Source: Paramoeba atlantica | Lineage: Eukaryota > Discosea | Direction of reading: 5' to 3' | DNA: 64,000 nt | Assembly: GCA_977017575.1 (NCBI GenBank) | Contig: CDRNVI010000009.1 | Span: 682,001 to 746,000 of the forward strand | Part shown: piece after piece, positions 1 to 9,836 of the stretch | How the letters are laid out: each line of letters opens with the position of its first letter | Position numbering within the stretch: the first letter of the stretch is position 1 | Notes under the pieces: model-generated | Told to the model about the DNA's origin: nothing | Database searches by the model: none | Seen by the model: only the letters and a program-made list of their open reading frames with translations | Position numbers and translations under genes: made by a program

Positions 1-1595
1 CATACATGAGCATTGATGCTTATACGGACCTCATCGTCCTGCTCATAAAATGTTGTGGTTGGGGCGCTCAAACGACAGAAAAAGATTTGTCAACTGTGGA
101 CCAAAAGGTTGCAGAGTCAACCGGCGAAACTGAAAAGCCTGACAGCGCCCGAATGCAATGCCTGCAAGCAGAAGTAGCTCTTGTGAGTCGTACTCTCGAC
201 GCGATTCAGAAAGTTTTATTGCGAAACCACAGCTACTTCGCTTCCAGAAGCTCGTCTCGAGATATTCCTGAAATGAGTTCTGCGCACGAGATGCAGCAAG
301 AGTTTCAACAGCAACCCTATTTTCGCATGCTGTCAAACCTATTCATTGTTCTGTTCACTCAAAGTGCGACCTCTCGAACCGACGAGTTTCGATCCTCTAC
401 AGTACAAAGGTACTTAAATGCAACAGTTGACACCTTGGTGAACCTTTCGCCACAAAGAGTTCCCGGGTTTGCGTTCGGATGGCTCGAGCTTGTATCTCAT
501 CGGTGCTTCTTGCCCAAGCTGCTCAGCGTGTCTCAGAAAGGTGTTTCGGAAACTGTCGTGCGCAGCTCTCGCGATCGATGCACGACGTTGCTCCGCGAGG
601 CTTTGACGTTTCTCAGCACAATGTCTCCCGTCCTACAAGATGGTACCATTTCCAATGGGTTTCGCCTTTTCCACAAGGCACTGCTTCGTACTCTTCTCAT
701 TCTCCTGCACGATTTTCCAAACTACATGTACACCTGTGGTGTTGCGCTGGCGGAGGTCATACCCAACGAGTGCATCCAACTCCGAAACATTCCTTTGGCT
801 GCGTTTCCTCGGACGCTTAAGCTGCCCGATCCCTTCACCGTGAAGCTTTTTGCTGACCAGGAACTTCCAGAAATGCGAACGTTACTCCCCTTTCCAGCAC
901 ACTACGGCACTCTGTTGCAATCCTCCAAGTCCGAGGCCTTGAATGTCACACTCTCTACCGAAATACAGAAATTCATTACCGAGAAACAGCCTGAGAATCT
1001 CCCACAGAAGTTAGCGCTGCTTTTTCGTGAGCACATGGGCGGTGAGTACGGGGCCCATCCCCAGTCCCGCTCCTTCCTCCCCGAGGCTGTGATTTCACGT
1101 CTCGTGCACCACGTGGCTGAGGTTTTCGTTCACGTCGCTCAAAACAAGGAGGAGGCTAGCCGCCGGTTAACCTTGTCCAGCGCAATCCAGAATGCAGTAG
1201 TGCTACTGGCCTCGGTGACATCCCGAATGGTCGCCTATGAGCGCTATGGTGTGTTCTGTGCTCTGGCCAACCACCTGCGGTATCCCTGTTCCCAGACCTA
1301 TGTGGCCTCCCGGCTAATTTTAAGTTTATATGAAAATTCTAGTCCTGTTTTGGCGAAGGAAAAAAATTCAGATGCCTTGCTGTACCGCGAGCAGCTCACC
1401 CGGGTGTTGCTGGAACGGGTCCTGGTGCACCGTCCCCATCCCTGGGGTCTGCTGGTGACGTTTGTAGAGCTCACAGGAAATCGTGCACAGTATGAGTTTT
1501 GGACCCAGCCCGCGCTACAGGCGATTCCAGAGATGGTGAAGTTACTGGATGCTGTGGGACGTAGAACGGGCACCGCGGCGAAGCGATCGACATAA
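1..1595 (+). CDS. NOT1: NOT1 (CNOT1) scaffold of the CCR4-NOT complex, C-terminal part
   Basis: This is the C-terminal end of NOT1, the scaffold of the CCR4-NOT deadenylase complex that controls mRNA decay in the cytoplasm. The frame is already open at the left edge, so the 529 residues counted from the ATG at base 6 are only the tail of a protein that usually exceeds 1,500 residues. The NOT1-specific block is clear: a stretch with VIPNECIQLRNIPLAAFPR followed by LPDPFT, and later a RYPCSQTYV segment and VLVHRPHPWGLLVTFVEL, which form the NOT2/NOT3-binding superhelix. No introns are evident. The following gene starts about 390 bases downstream on the same strand. The identification rests on these long conserved blocks and is firm. 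Confidence 0.93.
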   Translation, partial: YMSIDAYTDLIVLLIKCCGWGAQTTEKDLSTVDQKVAESTGETEKPDSARMQCLQAEVALVSRTLDAIQKVLLRNHSYFASRSSSRDIPEMSSAHEMQQEFQQQPYFRMLSNLFIVLFTQSATSRTDEFRSSTVQRYLNATVDTLVNLSPQRVPGFAFGWLELVSHRCFLPKLLSVSQKGVSETVVRSSRDRCTTLLREALTFLSTMSPVLQDGTISNGFRLFHKALLRTLLILLHDFPNYMYTCGVALAEVIPNECIQLRNIPLAAFPRTLKLPDPFTVKLFADQELPEMRTLLPFPAHYGTLLQSSKSEALNVTLSTEIQKFITEKQPENLPQKLALLFREHMGGEYGAHPQSRSFLPEAVISRLVHHVAEVFVHVAQNKEEASRRLTLSSAIQNAVVLLASVTSRMVAYERYGVFCALANHLRYPCSQTYVASRLILSLYENSSPVLAKEKNSDALLYREQLTRVLLERVLVHRPHPWGLLVTFVELTGNRAQYEFWTQPALQAIPEMVKLLDAVGRRTGTAAKRST

Positions 1596-1989
1596 AAAAT
1601 CTGGCACGAAGCGTCAGGATCATGAATATGAAAGTGGACGTGCGCATTTCTAGCTTTCAAAAGGGAAAAAATATTTTATGAGCGGCATGGAACCATTTCG
1701 CTTTGTGCGGAGCTGAGCAAAGAATCGCCCTATGTTACCCTGTCATGTGTAGGCTTACAGGTACTTCAAAGGGTTCTATCACTATTTTACTACAGACCTT
1801 TATTTCTGTTATTGATAGATTACGTTGACCATATTGTATTTGTGTTGAGTTCTTTTTAATAGATTTGTTAACAGGACGAAAAAGCGAGCATTAAATGAGA
1901 AATCGACCTCAATGCCTCTGTACAAATTCTATCCAAGTCTCCACACACAATACAGCAACGTCGTTTTTTGAGCATTAGAAAGTTTTCTT
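1596..1989. other. intergenic spacer
   Basis: AT-rich spacer of about 390 bases. It holds only very short open frames. A T-run followed by AG lies just upstream of the next ATG and could serve as a trans-splice acceptor. No repeat or RNA gene was seen. Confidence 0.5.
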
Positions 1990-3603
1990 ATGTGTGTATA
2001 CTCTTATGGGGTCCTTCCGGAAGGGAATCATCTTTCGCATACTCGAACCCGCGAAACACAACCTGATTCTAAAGAAAACTCTTTCTACGTTGAGGAACCT
2101 GTTAGCAAGGACACTCCGCTCTCCAATTTAGGTCGTTCGCTATGTCACCTTTCTCACTTTTTCGTCGTAGAAAATTTGCTAGAATATTGTGAACCTAAGG
2201 AACTCTGTGTTCTTTCGTGCACAAACAAATTATGGTACACACTGACGCATGCTGATGCTCTCTGGCGTAAGTTATATTGCATTGGCTATGTGAACGAAAA
2301 AGAAAAGTCTGCTCTCAAACACAATCAAAAAAATCTCAAAAATTTGCAAAGTCTTACCCTACAAAATCTTACCGGGCGAAATCGTGAAACGTTTTGGAAA
2401 ACTCTCGTAACGGGCCAACCTCATGTGCCCCTCTCGGTTTCCGGAGTATACAGCGATTATTTATTCCACTTGTGGCGATGCGCCGCAACCGACCCCTCCA
2501 CTTATTTAACAGAACAACGACGCCACACCGGTAAAACACTCCCCCAAGTCCCCGCCCTCCACGTCACCCAACTCCCTCCCCCCCAATTCACCGAGCACTA
2601 CGAAAAACCCAACACCCCCGTCATCCTCCGCGGGGCCGTACAACACTACTGGCCCCACCTCTCCCCCCTCTCCACCCCCGCCCACCTCCCCGCCCACCTC
2701 CCCGCCCTCCACAGCCCCGAGCGTCTCCTCCAGTGTGAGTCCCTCTCCCTCTCCCTCCCCGCCTACCACGCCTACCTCCACACCCCCACCCTCCACGGGG
2801 AGCGCCCCTTCTATCTCTTCGACCCCCATGTCCTTACCGGTGTGAACCTCTCCCTCCCGCATTTCCCCCAGGACTACTTCTCCGTGCTCGGGGAATCCGC
2901 CCGGCCCCACCATCGGTGGCTCGTGGTGGGGCCAACAAGAAGCGGGAGCAGTTTCCACACCGACCCGAACGGGACCAGCGCGTGGAACGCGACCCTTCGG
3001 GGACGTAAGTGGTGGCTGTTCTTCCCCCCGGAAGGTAGAGACCCCCCCGGGGTGGTGCGTAGCCCCGACGGGGTCGAGCTCGCCACCTCGCCCAGTTTAA
3101 TGGAGTGGGTGATGACGTACTACCGCGGGGTGGTGGAGGCGTATGGCACGGCTCCGGGGAGGGGGGGGATACAAAGAGGAAAAAAGAGGAGGAGCCGTGT
3201 CGCAGCGTCGTGGGGTGGGGCAACAAGGTCGCGTGTGATGTGTTGCGAAGCGGAGACGAGGACGGGGGATGTTCTTTTTGTCCCTTGTGGGTGGTGGCAT
3301 ATGGTGGTTAATCTCGAGGAAAGTATCGCGTTTACGGAGAATTATGTGGGGGATTACAACCTGCGGTATGTGTTGCGTTTTCTACATGCCTCTCCGAGGG
3401 GTATTACCGGGTTGAATGGGGTAGATGATGACTCAGAGAGTGATGCGGCAGAAAGGAAACGCGCGGAATTTTACAAAAAGTTTAGTAAAGCACTGAGGAA
3501 ACGGTTTCCTTCAATGAGTCCTTTGATTGACGAAGAAAATAGCGTGAAACCGTGTTCTCGTGTTGCTCCATTACTAGTGTCCGATACGCCCTTCGAATTT
3601 TGA
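1990..3603 (+). CDS. F-box plus JmjC-domain oxygenase
   Basis: A 537-residue protein joining an F-box-like helical segment (about residues 50-95, LEYCEPKELCVLSCTNKLW) to a JmjC domain. JmjC enzymes are Fe(II)/2-oxoglutarate dioxygenases acting as protein hydroxylases or demethylases. The iron triad is present: H323 and D325 in SSFHTDPNG, and H437 in CGWWHMVVN. The sequence around it (LRGRKWWLFFPPEG and the NLEESIAFTENYV tail) resembles the JMJD6/PTDSR group. An F-box would link it to an SCF-type ubiquitin ligase or serve as a protein interaction site. The middle has extreme base composition: C-rich at about 2530-2830 and G-rich at 3040-3250, which yields Pro-rich and Gly/Arg-rich segments. 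Family is firm; substrate unknown. Confidence 0.88.
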   Translation: MCVYSYGVLPEGNHLSHTRTRETQPDSKENSFYVEEPVSKDTPLSNLGRSLCHLSHFFVVENLLEYCEPKELCVLSCTNKLWYTLTHADALWRKLYCIGYVNEKEKSALKHNQKNLKNLQSLTLQNLTGRNRETFWKTLVTGQPHVPLSVSGVYSDYLFHLWRCAATDPSTYLTEQRRHTGKTLPQVPALHVTQLPPPQFTEHYEKPNTPVILRGAVQHYWPHLSPLSTPAHLPAHLPALHSPERLLQCESLSLSLPAYHAYLHTPTLHGERPFYLFDPHVLTGVNLSLPHFPQDYFSVLGESARPHHRWLVVGPTRSGSSFHTDPNGTSAWNATLRGRKWWLFFPPEGRDPPGVVRSPDGVELATSPSLMEWVMTYYRGVVEAYGTAPGRGGIQRGKKRRSRVAASWGGATRSRVMCCEAETRTGDVLFVPCGWWHMVVNLEESIAFTENYVGDYNLRYVLRFLHASPRGITGLNGVDDDSESDAAERKRAEFYKKFSKALRKRFPSMSPLIDEENSVKPCSRVAPLLVSDTPFEF

Positions 3604-3670
3604 TTCAGGGGCAATGCATATCTGGCAATCCCAATTATTGATGTCACAATGAAAGCGGAATCATATACCC

Positions 3671-3735
3671 GTTTAACATACCCCCCGGGATGTTGTCAAG
3701 GTATAGGTATGTTATCTAGGTATAGGTATGTTGCT
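3671..3735. repeat. short direct repeats in spacer
   Basis: The unit GGTATAGGTATGTT occurs twice (about 3701-3732). The block beginning ACATACCCC at about 3678 recurs in degenerate form at about 5828-5865, so the two copies flank the transposon debris between them. The significance is unclear. Confidence 0.5.
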
Positions 3736-3901
3736 TTTAATATTCGCGACATTGAGCAGTGGAGTGAGGGCACGTGCTCGTGAAGGTTTTAAAAACGTAG
3801 GAGAAACTCGTTTTGTGCGAGGATTGCATGCTAGTGATGCATCTTCTGGGTATCAATCTCTGCAGTTAAACTGCATGAATATCATATCTAGTGAAGAAAT
3901 A

Positions 3902-4665
3902 CAGGGGCGGTTGTTGATCTTGCCCCCTCTTGAGAAATTTTAATTTTTTTTATCCGTTTTCGCTTATCTTTGCAGCATTGAAGAGATCTCGTTCCCCTAG
4001 CGAAGCTCTTTGCCGCCTTTTTTTCATAGAGACCCTCTGATGCCCCCTGGGTTGAAAAACACAGTTTTTTTGGGATTTTTTTTGTGCACACAACCATTTT
4101 TTCCCCGCACTTTCATGTTTTTGTGGTTTATTTGAATGTGTATAAGCTTAAATAGACCTCTAATTTCTTTATGCTCAAGCAATATTTCAGTAGAAACAAC
4201 AATAGCTGCTTAATAGAAATTTTCAAACCTCAACAACACGAATACAAGACCGACTAACCCTAAAAGTGGTGAATATGTAGAAGGGTGGAAAGAAATTGGC
4301 AAAAATACCCCCTAATTTCGCACAGAAGAAAAAGGGTTAAACTCCATTGATTCGGTTTGCAATAGGCTTCGAAACATACTGCAAAACAGTGGAGGATCTT
4401 CTGGATATTGATTCGTTGTGGTCTTCTTCTAGGACAAACATTTTTTTTGTTGAAATCATGTTTTCTGAATATGATTAAAAATCCAAAATTTCCGATTTTT
4501 GTCAACTTTCGAGTCGCCGACAGGGCATCAGCGGGTCTCTATGAAAAAAAGGCGGCAAAGAGCTTCGCTAGGGGAACGAGATCTCTTCAATGCTGCAAAG
4601 ATGAGCAAAAACGGATAGAAAAATTAAAAATTCCCAGGAGGGGGCAAGATCAACAACCGCCCCTG
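3902..4665. mobile_element. non-autonomous Tc1/mariner-type MITE with long terminal inverted repeats
   Basis: The ends are inverted copies about 144 bases long (3902-4045 and 4523-4665), nearly identical by eye. They begin CAGGGGCGGTTG and are bounded by TA on both sides (3900-3901 and 4666-4667), the target duplication of the Tc1/mariner superfamily. The roughly 480-base centre is AT-rich and has no transposase frame. An inner motif (GCTAGGGGAACGAGATCTCT) recurs in degenerate form at about 60.71 and 61.08 kb, so related sequence exists elsewhere in the window. Open frames crossing the arms are inverted-repeat artefacts. Confidence 0.88.
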
Positions 4666-4755
4666 TAGAAAAGAGAAGAAAAGCACTTTCACTGTTAGAA
4701 CCTATACTGAACGATATACCGCGCGTAGTACTAAATAATAAAATGTGTTAGAATA

Positions 4756-5640
4756 CAGGGGGCATCAGCTCGATCTGGGGGGGTCTAAAAATTTGAATAC
4801 TTGGCCAATTTTGGAAAATCATAGCGCATTCGAGAGCTCTCACATAGCCCTCTGGTGGAATACATGTATATATCGTTTCCCGTGTAATTAGCAGTATCGT
4901 AAAATGGTAAGAGTACCAAAAACGTCAATTGCAAGTTTTTTAAAAAAAATCACCTTTTTCGCATAAAATTGAGCAGATGAACCTAGTACCCACAGTGTCC
5001 CCCCTCCTTTTCTATAACAATCCTCATTATGTTTGGCACACATTTTTGATGTGCGTTCAACGAAACGAACTTTAATAAGCAGCTCACTGTACGAAGCTGT
5101 GATGGATTCTTACAATAAATCACGGTTCAATGAATGTTTTCTGCACCTTATGACATCCATCATTGACCATAAATTTTCGATAGGAGTCATGTCTGGAGAT
5201 TTGGGTGGCCAATCCAGCATTCTAACCCCGTTATTCTTGATATGGGTACGTGCTTTGTTGTGCACAAAAACAGCTGAAGGGTGGCGGTTAAGAAATGAAA
5301 GAAATCCCCCCCTCTTTGTCATGGCCTTCGCTTGAGAGTTTGTTTGGAACACTGGAACCCAGCCTTATGAATTTCCCTCAGGATGTAATCCCAGGATGAA
5401 CATGGGCTATTCCTGCTAAGATCTTCATAAACTTGTAGAGCTGTTTCCAGCAAAGCATCGTTGCGCACAAAGCGAGATCTCTTGCCTGGTATGTTTTGAA
5501 CATCACCTGTCGCCCGATGACGTTCCACCCACAACTTGACAGTGCTTTCGTGCACATGAAATTTTCGAGCTGTTTCGGAAAATGACCCTGTTTTCTCGAA
5601 ATCTTCAACTAACAATATTCTGTGTGTCAGTTATGTTTTT
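4756..5640 (-). mobile_element. truncated Tc1/mariner-type element
   Basis: The left end (CAGGGGGCATC, preceded by TA) and its first hundred bases, including CCAATTTTGGAAAAT and ATTCGAGAGCTCTC, resemble the terminal repeat of the element at 47.9 kb. A minus-strand transposase relic follows. No matching right terminal repeat is visible before 6.2 kb, so the element is truncated or its right end has decayed beyond recognition. Confidence 0.75.
5110..5640 (-). pseudogene. Tc1/mariner transposase remnant
   Basis: Two minus-strand frames together represent a broken transposase. The upstream part (about 5319-5640) is a paired helix-turn-helix DNA-binding domain with SFSETARKFHVHESTVKLW. The downstream part (5110-5352) holds the end of the DDE domain with DWPPKSPDMTPIENLW, which contains the final acidic residue. 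The central part with the first catalytic Asp is absent, and the usual DNA motif before the second block reads VHNKA. The frames overlap out of phase, so no complete product is possible. Confidence 0.85.
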
Positions 5641-6245
5641 CCTGGGGGTGAGAAATGGGTCTCAGAGAATTTTCCTCGAGAAGAACGCGAATGCACATCT
5701 GAAAACGCATAAAAGAAACATTTTTGTTAAAAAAGTACGTGATATTGCGGTTGGATTTTTGTCCCGTTGCACGAAAAAGCCATGGGACGAGGGGGGGGTA
5801 TGTTAAGTGTCGAGGGCCAGAATACATACCCCGGTGTGTTATCCAAGGTATATGTATGCTGAACGGCTATGTGGTTCATATTTCCGCACACCCCGAGAAG
5901 AAACATCTGGCGTGTGTCCAATCGCTTTTCCGATCTGTGTAGGGAGAAAACCGCAGTTCGCCAAGCAAGTCGCTGCCCCTCGCGGGCAAGAATGAACACT
6001 GAGACTTATGTCCTCCCGCTTCATTGAGCTGTATTTGACACGATACGTCTTGAAAGTTTTCGCCGGAGGTACATACCTCCATAGTGTGCGTTGTAACGAT
6101 CGCCTCGCTCCCCTTTTCGATTCCTCCCCCCAGTGATGGGCGATGGCCCAATGATACGTCCCTGATATACCTCAGGTCCTTCTTGTTCTCATTTGATACA
6201 TGCATTACTCTGAAACGTTGTGCTTTTTAGAAAATTGATGATTTT
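5641..6245. other. gene-free spacer with transposon debris
   Basis: About 600 bases without a convincing gene. Several short open frames occur on both strands and overlap one another, which argues against coding. The degenerate copy of the 3.68 kb repeat lies at about 5828-5865. A T-rich tract ending in TTTTTAG at about 6230 precedes the next ATG. Confidence 0.45.
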
Positions 6246-6776
6246 ATGGACTCGCTGGATCTTTTGATCGCCACCTTATCCTCCATGCGTGTGAAGCGTG
6301 GGTTAGACCAAAAAAGAGTCCAAGAAACATGCTTTGTCTACGAAGGGTGGACAGTATGCCAACGAAAACTGACATTCGCACTTGTGGCCCAGGTGCTCTG
6401 CATAATACAGCGAAGCTTTACTGTGGGTAAGTCGAAAGTTAATCGTCGTTCGGCAACTTCTGTTGCGGAATATTTTCGTCGTGAGCTTCCCTCTGGCGAC
6501 ATCTCTGTTCTATCGAAAACGTTGCGCCGCATGTGGGTAACGTACAAGGGAACTGCATCGAAGAATGTTAAAGAGCAAAGGGGTGAACGAATGGCGATGA
6601 TACTTTCTTCGGGGTCTTCCGACGAAAAACAAATACTGACAGCTACTCGCAGCGAATCACAGAAGCCCACAGCGACTCACAGACACCCGCACATATCTCC
6701 AGATACTAACTACAGACTCACCAATGGCCTATTTGGCATGATAAATACTAGTAGCATGTATAAGCAATATCGGTAA
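6246..6776 (+). CDS. hypothetical protein, 176 aa
   Basis: An unrecognised basic protein with no signal peptide, membrane segment or known motif. The start is preceded by GTGCTTTTTAG, a plausible splice acceptor, which supports a real transcript. The C-terminal 40 residues are rich in Ser, Thr, His and Pro. The stop codon lies only about 27 bases before the left end of the intact Merlin transposon, so the element landed in its 3' flank; it is not part of the transposon. It could be a fast-evolving host gene or a remnant of an older element. Confidence 0.45.
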   Translation: MDSLDLLIATLSSMRVKRGLDQKRVQETCFVYEGWTVCQRKLTFALVAQVLCIIQRSFTVGKSKVNRRSATSVAEYFRRELPSGDISVLSKTLRRMWVTYKGTASKNVKEQRGERMAMILSSGSSDEKQILTATRSESQKPTATHRHPHISPDTNYRLTNGLFGMINTSSMYKQYR

Positions 6777-6803
6777 AATTAATCATAAAGAATAAAAGTA
6801 TAC

Positions 6804-8018
6804 GGTGGGATTGAACGAATAATGTACACTTTTTTTAAATAATTTTAAATTTTTATGAAATCCTTTTTTGTGTTTCCTAGGGTGATATGTATGAATTTTT
6901 TGGATTATTAGTCAATTTTTATCTTAAAATTACGGCTAGTATTGCTTCTCTAAGGTTTCAATGAACTGCACAGGTTGCCCTCGTTTTGATTGCGCTGCTC
7001 AAATTCGCTTGACTTCAGTCGGCTCTGCCGCAGAGGAAACGTGTATGTTGTGGATGCGAAACTACAAACTCACTGTACAAAGCGTTTCCTGCGAGCGTGG
7101 GCATGAGCGGGTACTGTGTAATCTGAAGGGAGGCAAGTTCCACTGCCCAGTACGCTCCTGCCGCAATTTGATGTCACAGGACGGTCCTCTCAAGCACTCA
7201 AAGACAAAGGTGTCCGCAAAGCAGATTCTAATTGGGATCGTTTCCTTTTCTTATAGCATGCTGGGAACAGAAGTTGCAAAGGAAGAAGAAGTCTCTCAAA
7301 GAACTGTAGTTTTGCAACGCCAAATTATCGAAAAATCATTGTCTGAGGTTCATAAAATCCGTCAGCGGAACGCCGAGGGAACAGTATCCTTTATGCAAGT
7401 CGATGAGACGTGGTTCTCAAAGATCAAGCGAGGGGGAAACAACCGAAACCAGCGGGTACGCGCTGGTGGTAGCCAGATAGTTCAGACTCTGGCCGAATGT
7501 ACTCGTGACAGCAAGCTGACAGAGATACATGTCACGCCTGTGCCTCAAAAAAGCGCAGAACACTTAATTCCCCCCATCGAGGCTATGTGTGCCTCCTCGC
7601 GTACGCGGATCCATACCGACGGGGCCAGGCACAACAATTTTCTTGAAGGAAAGTATCAATGGGATTCGGTTATCCACAGAAATGAGTGGATCAGTGATTC
7701 CGGTGTGCACACTAACACCGTAGAAGGAGCAAACAGCATGTTGAAGAGAACTTTGACGCGTTGTGGCGGCCAACTTGGTAGAAGCAATGAAAACCGGCAT
7801 GAGCGTGTGCGCGCCCTGGCAGAAAAATGTAACGGATCTCTACGGGTGAATGGAGCAAATGTTTTGAAGCGAGTTTTGGAGGATCTTCGCGTGTATTGTG
7901 CGCATTATGTTCTGCAGTAAGAAGCATTTTTTTTGTTAGATAATGATCGAAGGGAAAATATCGTCTTTTTAAAAATTCTGAAAACTGAAATTTTGTACAT
8001 TATTCGTTCAATCCGACC
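6804..8018 (+). mobile_element. intact Merlin (IS1016/IS1595-type) DNA transposon
   Basis: The element is 1,215 bases long. Its 25-base terminal inverted repeats (6804-6828 and 7994-8018) begin GGTGGGATTGAACG and match at 24 of 25 positions. A perfect 8-base target duplication, AAGTATAC, flanks it (6796-6803 and 8019-8026); 8-9 bases is the expected length for Merlin. It contains one uninterrupted transposase gene. Clean ends and an open frame suggest a young and possibly active copy. Confidence 0.95.
6961..7920 (+). CDS. Merlin transposase (IS1595/ISXO2-type DDE)
   Basis: A 319-residue transposase, full length for Merlin. The N-terminus carries paired-cysteine zinc-ribbon motifs (CTGCPRFDC, then CERGHERVLC and CPVRSC). 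The DDE catalytic triad reads D148 in MQVDETWF, D220 in RIHTDGARHN and E255 in TNTVEGANSMLKR, with the last pair 35 residues apart. It cuts the element out at the inverted repeats and reinserts it with 8-base target duplication. It lies wholly between the terminal repeats and has no stops or frameshifts. A decayed relative lies at 23.2-23.8 kb, and the N-terminal motif is reused at 53.9 kb. Confidence 0.94.
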   Translation: MNCTGCPRFDCAAQIRLTSVGSAAEETCMLWMRNYKLTVQSVSCERGHERVLCNLKGGKFHCPVRSCRNLMSQDGPLKHSKTKVSAKQILIGIVSFSYSMLGTEVAKEEEVSQRTVVLQRQIIEKSLSEVHKIRQRNAEGTVSFMQVDETWFSKIKRGGNNRNQRVRAGGSQIVQTLAECTRDSKLTEIHVTPVPQKSAEHLIPPIEAMCASSRTRIHTDGARHNNFLEGKYQWDSVIHRNEWISDSGVHTNTVEGANSMLKRTLTRCGGQLGRSNENRHERVRALAEKCNGSLRVNGANVLKRVLEDLRVYCAHYVLQ

Positions 8019-8100
8019 AAGTATACAAACAATGCGGAAATAGAATTTTAAAAAAGGCACCACAATTTCCTCTAAATCGCGAAAAAAAACAGGTGGAAAA

Positions 8101-8883
8101 ATGTACAATAATTTCAAACAGGATTTCAGGTATAAATGTACTGCATGTGTAATTCTGACGATGACTCATTCATACATATTGTATTATCTAGGTTTTACGG
8201 ACAATCAAGCGTCGTCCAGAAAGTGGAGTGAGACCGAATCGCATGGATCGCCCGGCGCACTACTCTCAGGGGCGAATCCCGATATTTCTCTCCACTCCCG
8301 ACCCGCTAAAGTCAGTTGCGTTTCTTTGCCCGTTGAGTACGAATTAATGAAACTTGTACAAAGAGTGGTAGATCGTCCCACTACATGGAACCTGGAAACA
8401 CCTGGTTGTAAATGGGTCGGAGTAGACTGTGACTTTAAAGGCAATGTGATTCGCATCAATTATCCGGCAAGACACATACGGAATGAGTTAGATATAAGAT
8501 TTTTGCCACAGACACTGAGACATTTCAACCTAAGTGCCAATAAGCTGTCCGGACGTTTTTCCTTCGTAAGCTTACCTTCGACCTTAACCTACCTTGCCAT
8601 CAATCACAACGAGTTCAGCGGCGCCACAAATTTTCTCCTTTTGCCCCTTCTGCTAACACATCTTGACATTGCGCATAACAAATTTGAAGGTGAGGTAGAT
8701 TTCTCGGCACTTCCTCCTCCCTTAGTCCGCATTTTTCTTAATGACAATGTGAAACTGGAGGGCACAGTAGACGTGCAGTGTTCATTAAAAGGTATGTACT
8801 ACAATATCGAAAACACAAAGATCATCGCACTCAACGGGCGGAGTCGCCGTCTTCTATATGAAAATTCGTTTTTCTTGTCATAG
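8101..8883 (+). CDS. leucine-rich-repeat protein with LRR N-terminal cap
   Basis: A 260-residue LRR protein. The first 35 residues are hydrophobic in part (CVILTMTHSYILYYLG) and may be a signal sequence; a second ATG at 8161 is a possible start. A cap domain follows (SLPVEYELMKLV, then TWN and CKWVGVDCD), similar in pattern to the plant-type LRRNT cap with its SWN and CxWxGVxCD signature. About five repeats of the form LPxxLxxLxLxxNxFxG follow. The other LRR genes in this window share the same cap and repeat type. LRRs bind proteins or other ligands; the partner is unknown. It starts about 80 bases after the Merlin element. Confidence 0.82.
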   Translation: MYNNFKQDFRYKCTACVILTMTHSYILYYLGFTDNQASSRKWSETESHGSPGALLSGANPDISLHSRPAKVSCVSLPVEYELMKLVQRVVDRPTTWNLETPGCKWVGVDCDFKGNVIRINYPARHIRNELDIRFLPQTLRHFNLSANKLSGRFSFVSLPSTLTYLAINHNEFSGATNFLLLPLLLTHLDIAHNKFEGEVDFSALPPPLVRIFLNDNVKLEGTVDVQCSLKGMYYNIENTKIIALNGRSRRLLYENSFFLS

Positions 8884-8985
8884 TGCATAAAATGCAACGA
8901 GGGTGGGAAAGCGCATTTCTTTTCGAAACTTTATAGTTCCAACTGTTGAACTTCACTGGGACTACTCCCCCTCTCATCAATAACG

Positions 8986-9490
8986 TTTTTAGGCTCCTCG
9001 TTAAACGCGGTGGTTGTTTTCAACTTAGAAGTCACTCATGCTGCTTCGCGTTGAAAACTACCTCCGCGTTTAACGAAGAGCCTAAAAAAGAAAAATCGCC
9101 AAAAGATCATGAATAATCTATTTTTTTGGGTGAAAAAGCTGGATTTTTCAGGCAAAATGCGAAATTTCAAGCCGAATTTGGGCCGTTTTTGATGCCTTAC
9201 CAGTAGGTGCAGGAGGCGAATCTGTCGAAAAAAACGTCGTAGAATGGTAGCCGAGGTGCAAAACTCTTAAAATACGTTTTAGGAGTCGATTTTAGAAAAA
9301 TAATATTTTATTTTTATTTTTTTTTGGGTCAAATTTTCTTTTTTTTGGTCACCCCAAAAATTTCGGAAATTTTGACCTTGTCGGATCCCTCCTGCGCGTA
9401 CCAGGGGGGGGGGGTGGAAAATTATCGCCGCGGCCTACTCTACCACTTCCCTGCGCTCGATTTTGAAAAGCCCCCATGGACCCCCCCATG
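8986..9490. repeat. fold-back repeat family, copy A
   Basis: The first 103 bases (8986-9088) are a hairpin with arms of about 37 bases; the left arm contains GTTAAACGCGGTGG and the right arm its complement. About 400 bases follow that match, in inverted orientation, the segment at about 56.6-57.0 kb, including blocks such as TTTCGGAAATTTTGACCTTG. No gene is present. It looks like a mobile or dispersed repeat of unknown class. Confidence 0.8.
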
Positions 9491-9797
9491 GATGGATGGA
9501 TGCCCGATTTTTGTGCCCGATTTCGTTTCAGGTGAGTTTTCGAACAAAATATTTAAAAAGACGTAAGAATCGAATTGAGTGACAAGATCAATAGTTTTTC
9601 AAGAATTCCGGTAGGTACCCGCTGCCCGCCCCCCTCCCCACCAGGGTGATCATAGCAATCTTTGAAATTTATATACCCGTATACTCTTTGGTTTCATTTG
9701 ATATTTATTCACCCTGTCCCGGTAATGAACCTACAAAGGCCAAAATTTACCTGGAAGCGTGTGACACGCAAGGCCGTAGAGGAAGGAGGAGGCGCAA

Positions 9798-9836
9798 GGC
9801 AAAAAGACAGAAGGAGGAGCCTTCTGTCTTTTTGCC
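9798..9836. repeat. perfect 17-base hairpin
   Basis: Arms GGCAAAAAGACAGAAGG (9798-9814) and its exact complement (9820-9836) are separated by five bases. It sits in the gene-free 8.9-10.3 kb interval. Function is unknown. Confidence 0.8.

Noticed and set aside
2506-3311. Large antisense and out-of-frame ORFs over the JmjC gene
   Set aside because: They come from C-rich and G-rich runs that lack stop codons; the + frame has JmjC catalytic residues.
4408-4668. 86-codon ORF
   Set aside because: Runs through the right terminal repeat of the MITE and shares residues with an ORF in the left repeat, as expected for inverted arms.
6961-7920. Bacterial origin or contamination suggested by the IS1595-like transposase
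   Set aside because: Merlin elements are the eukaryotic branch of this superfamily, and the flanking genes are clearly eukaryotic.
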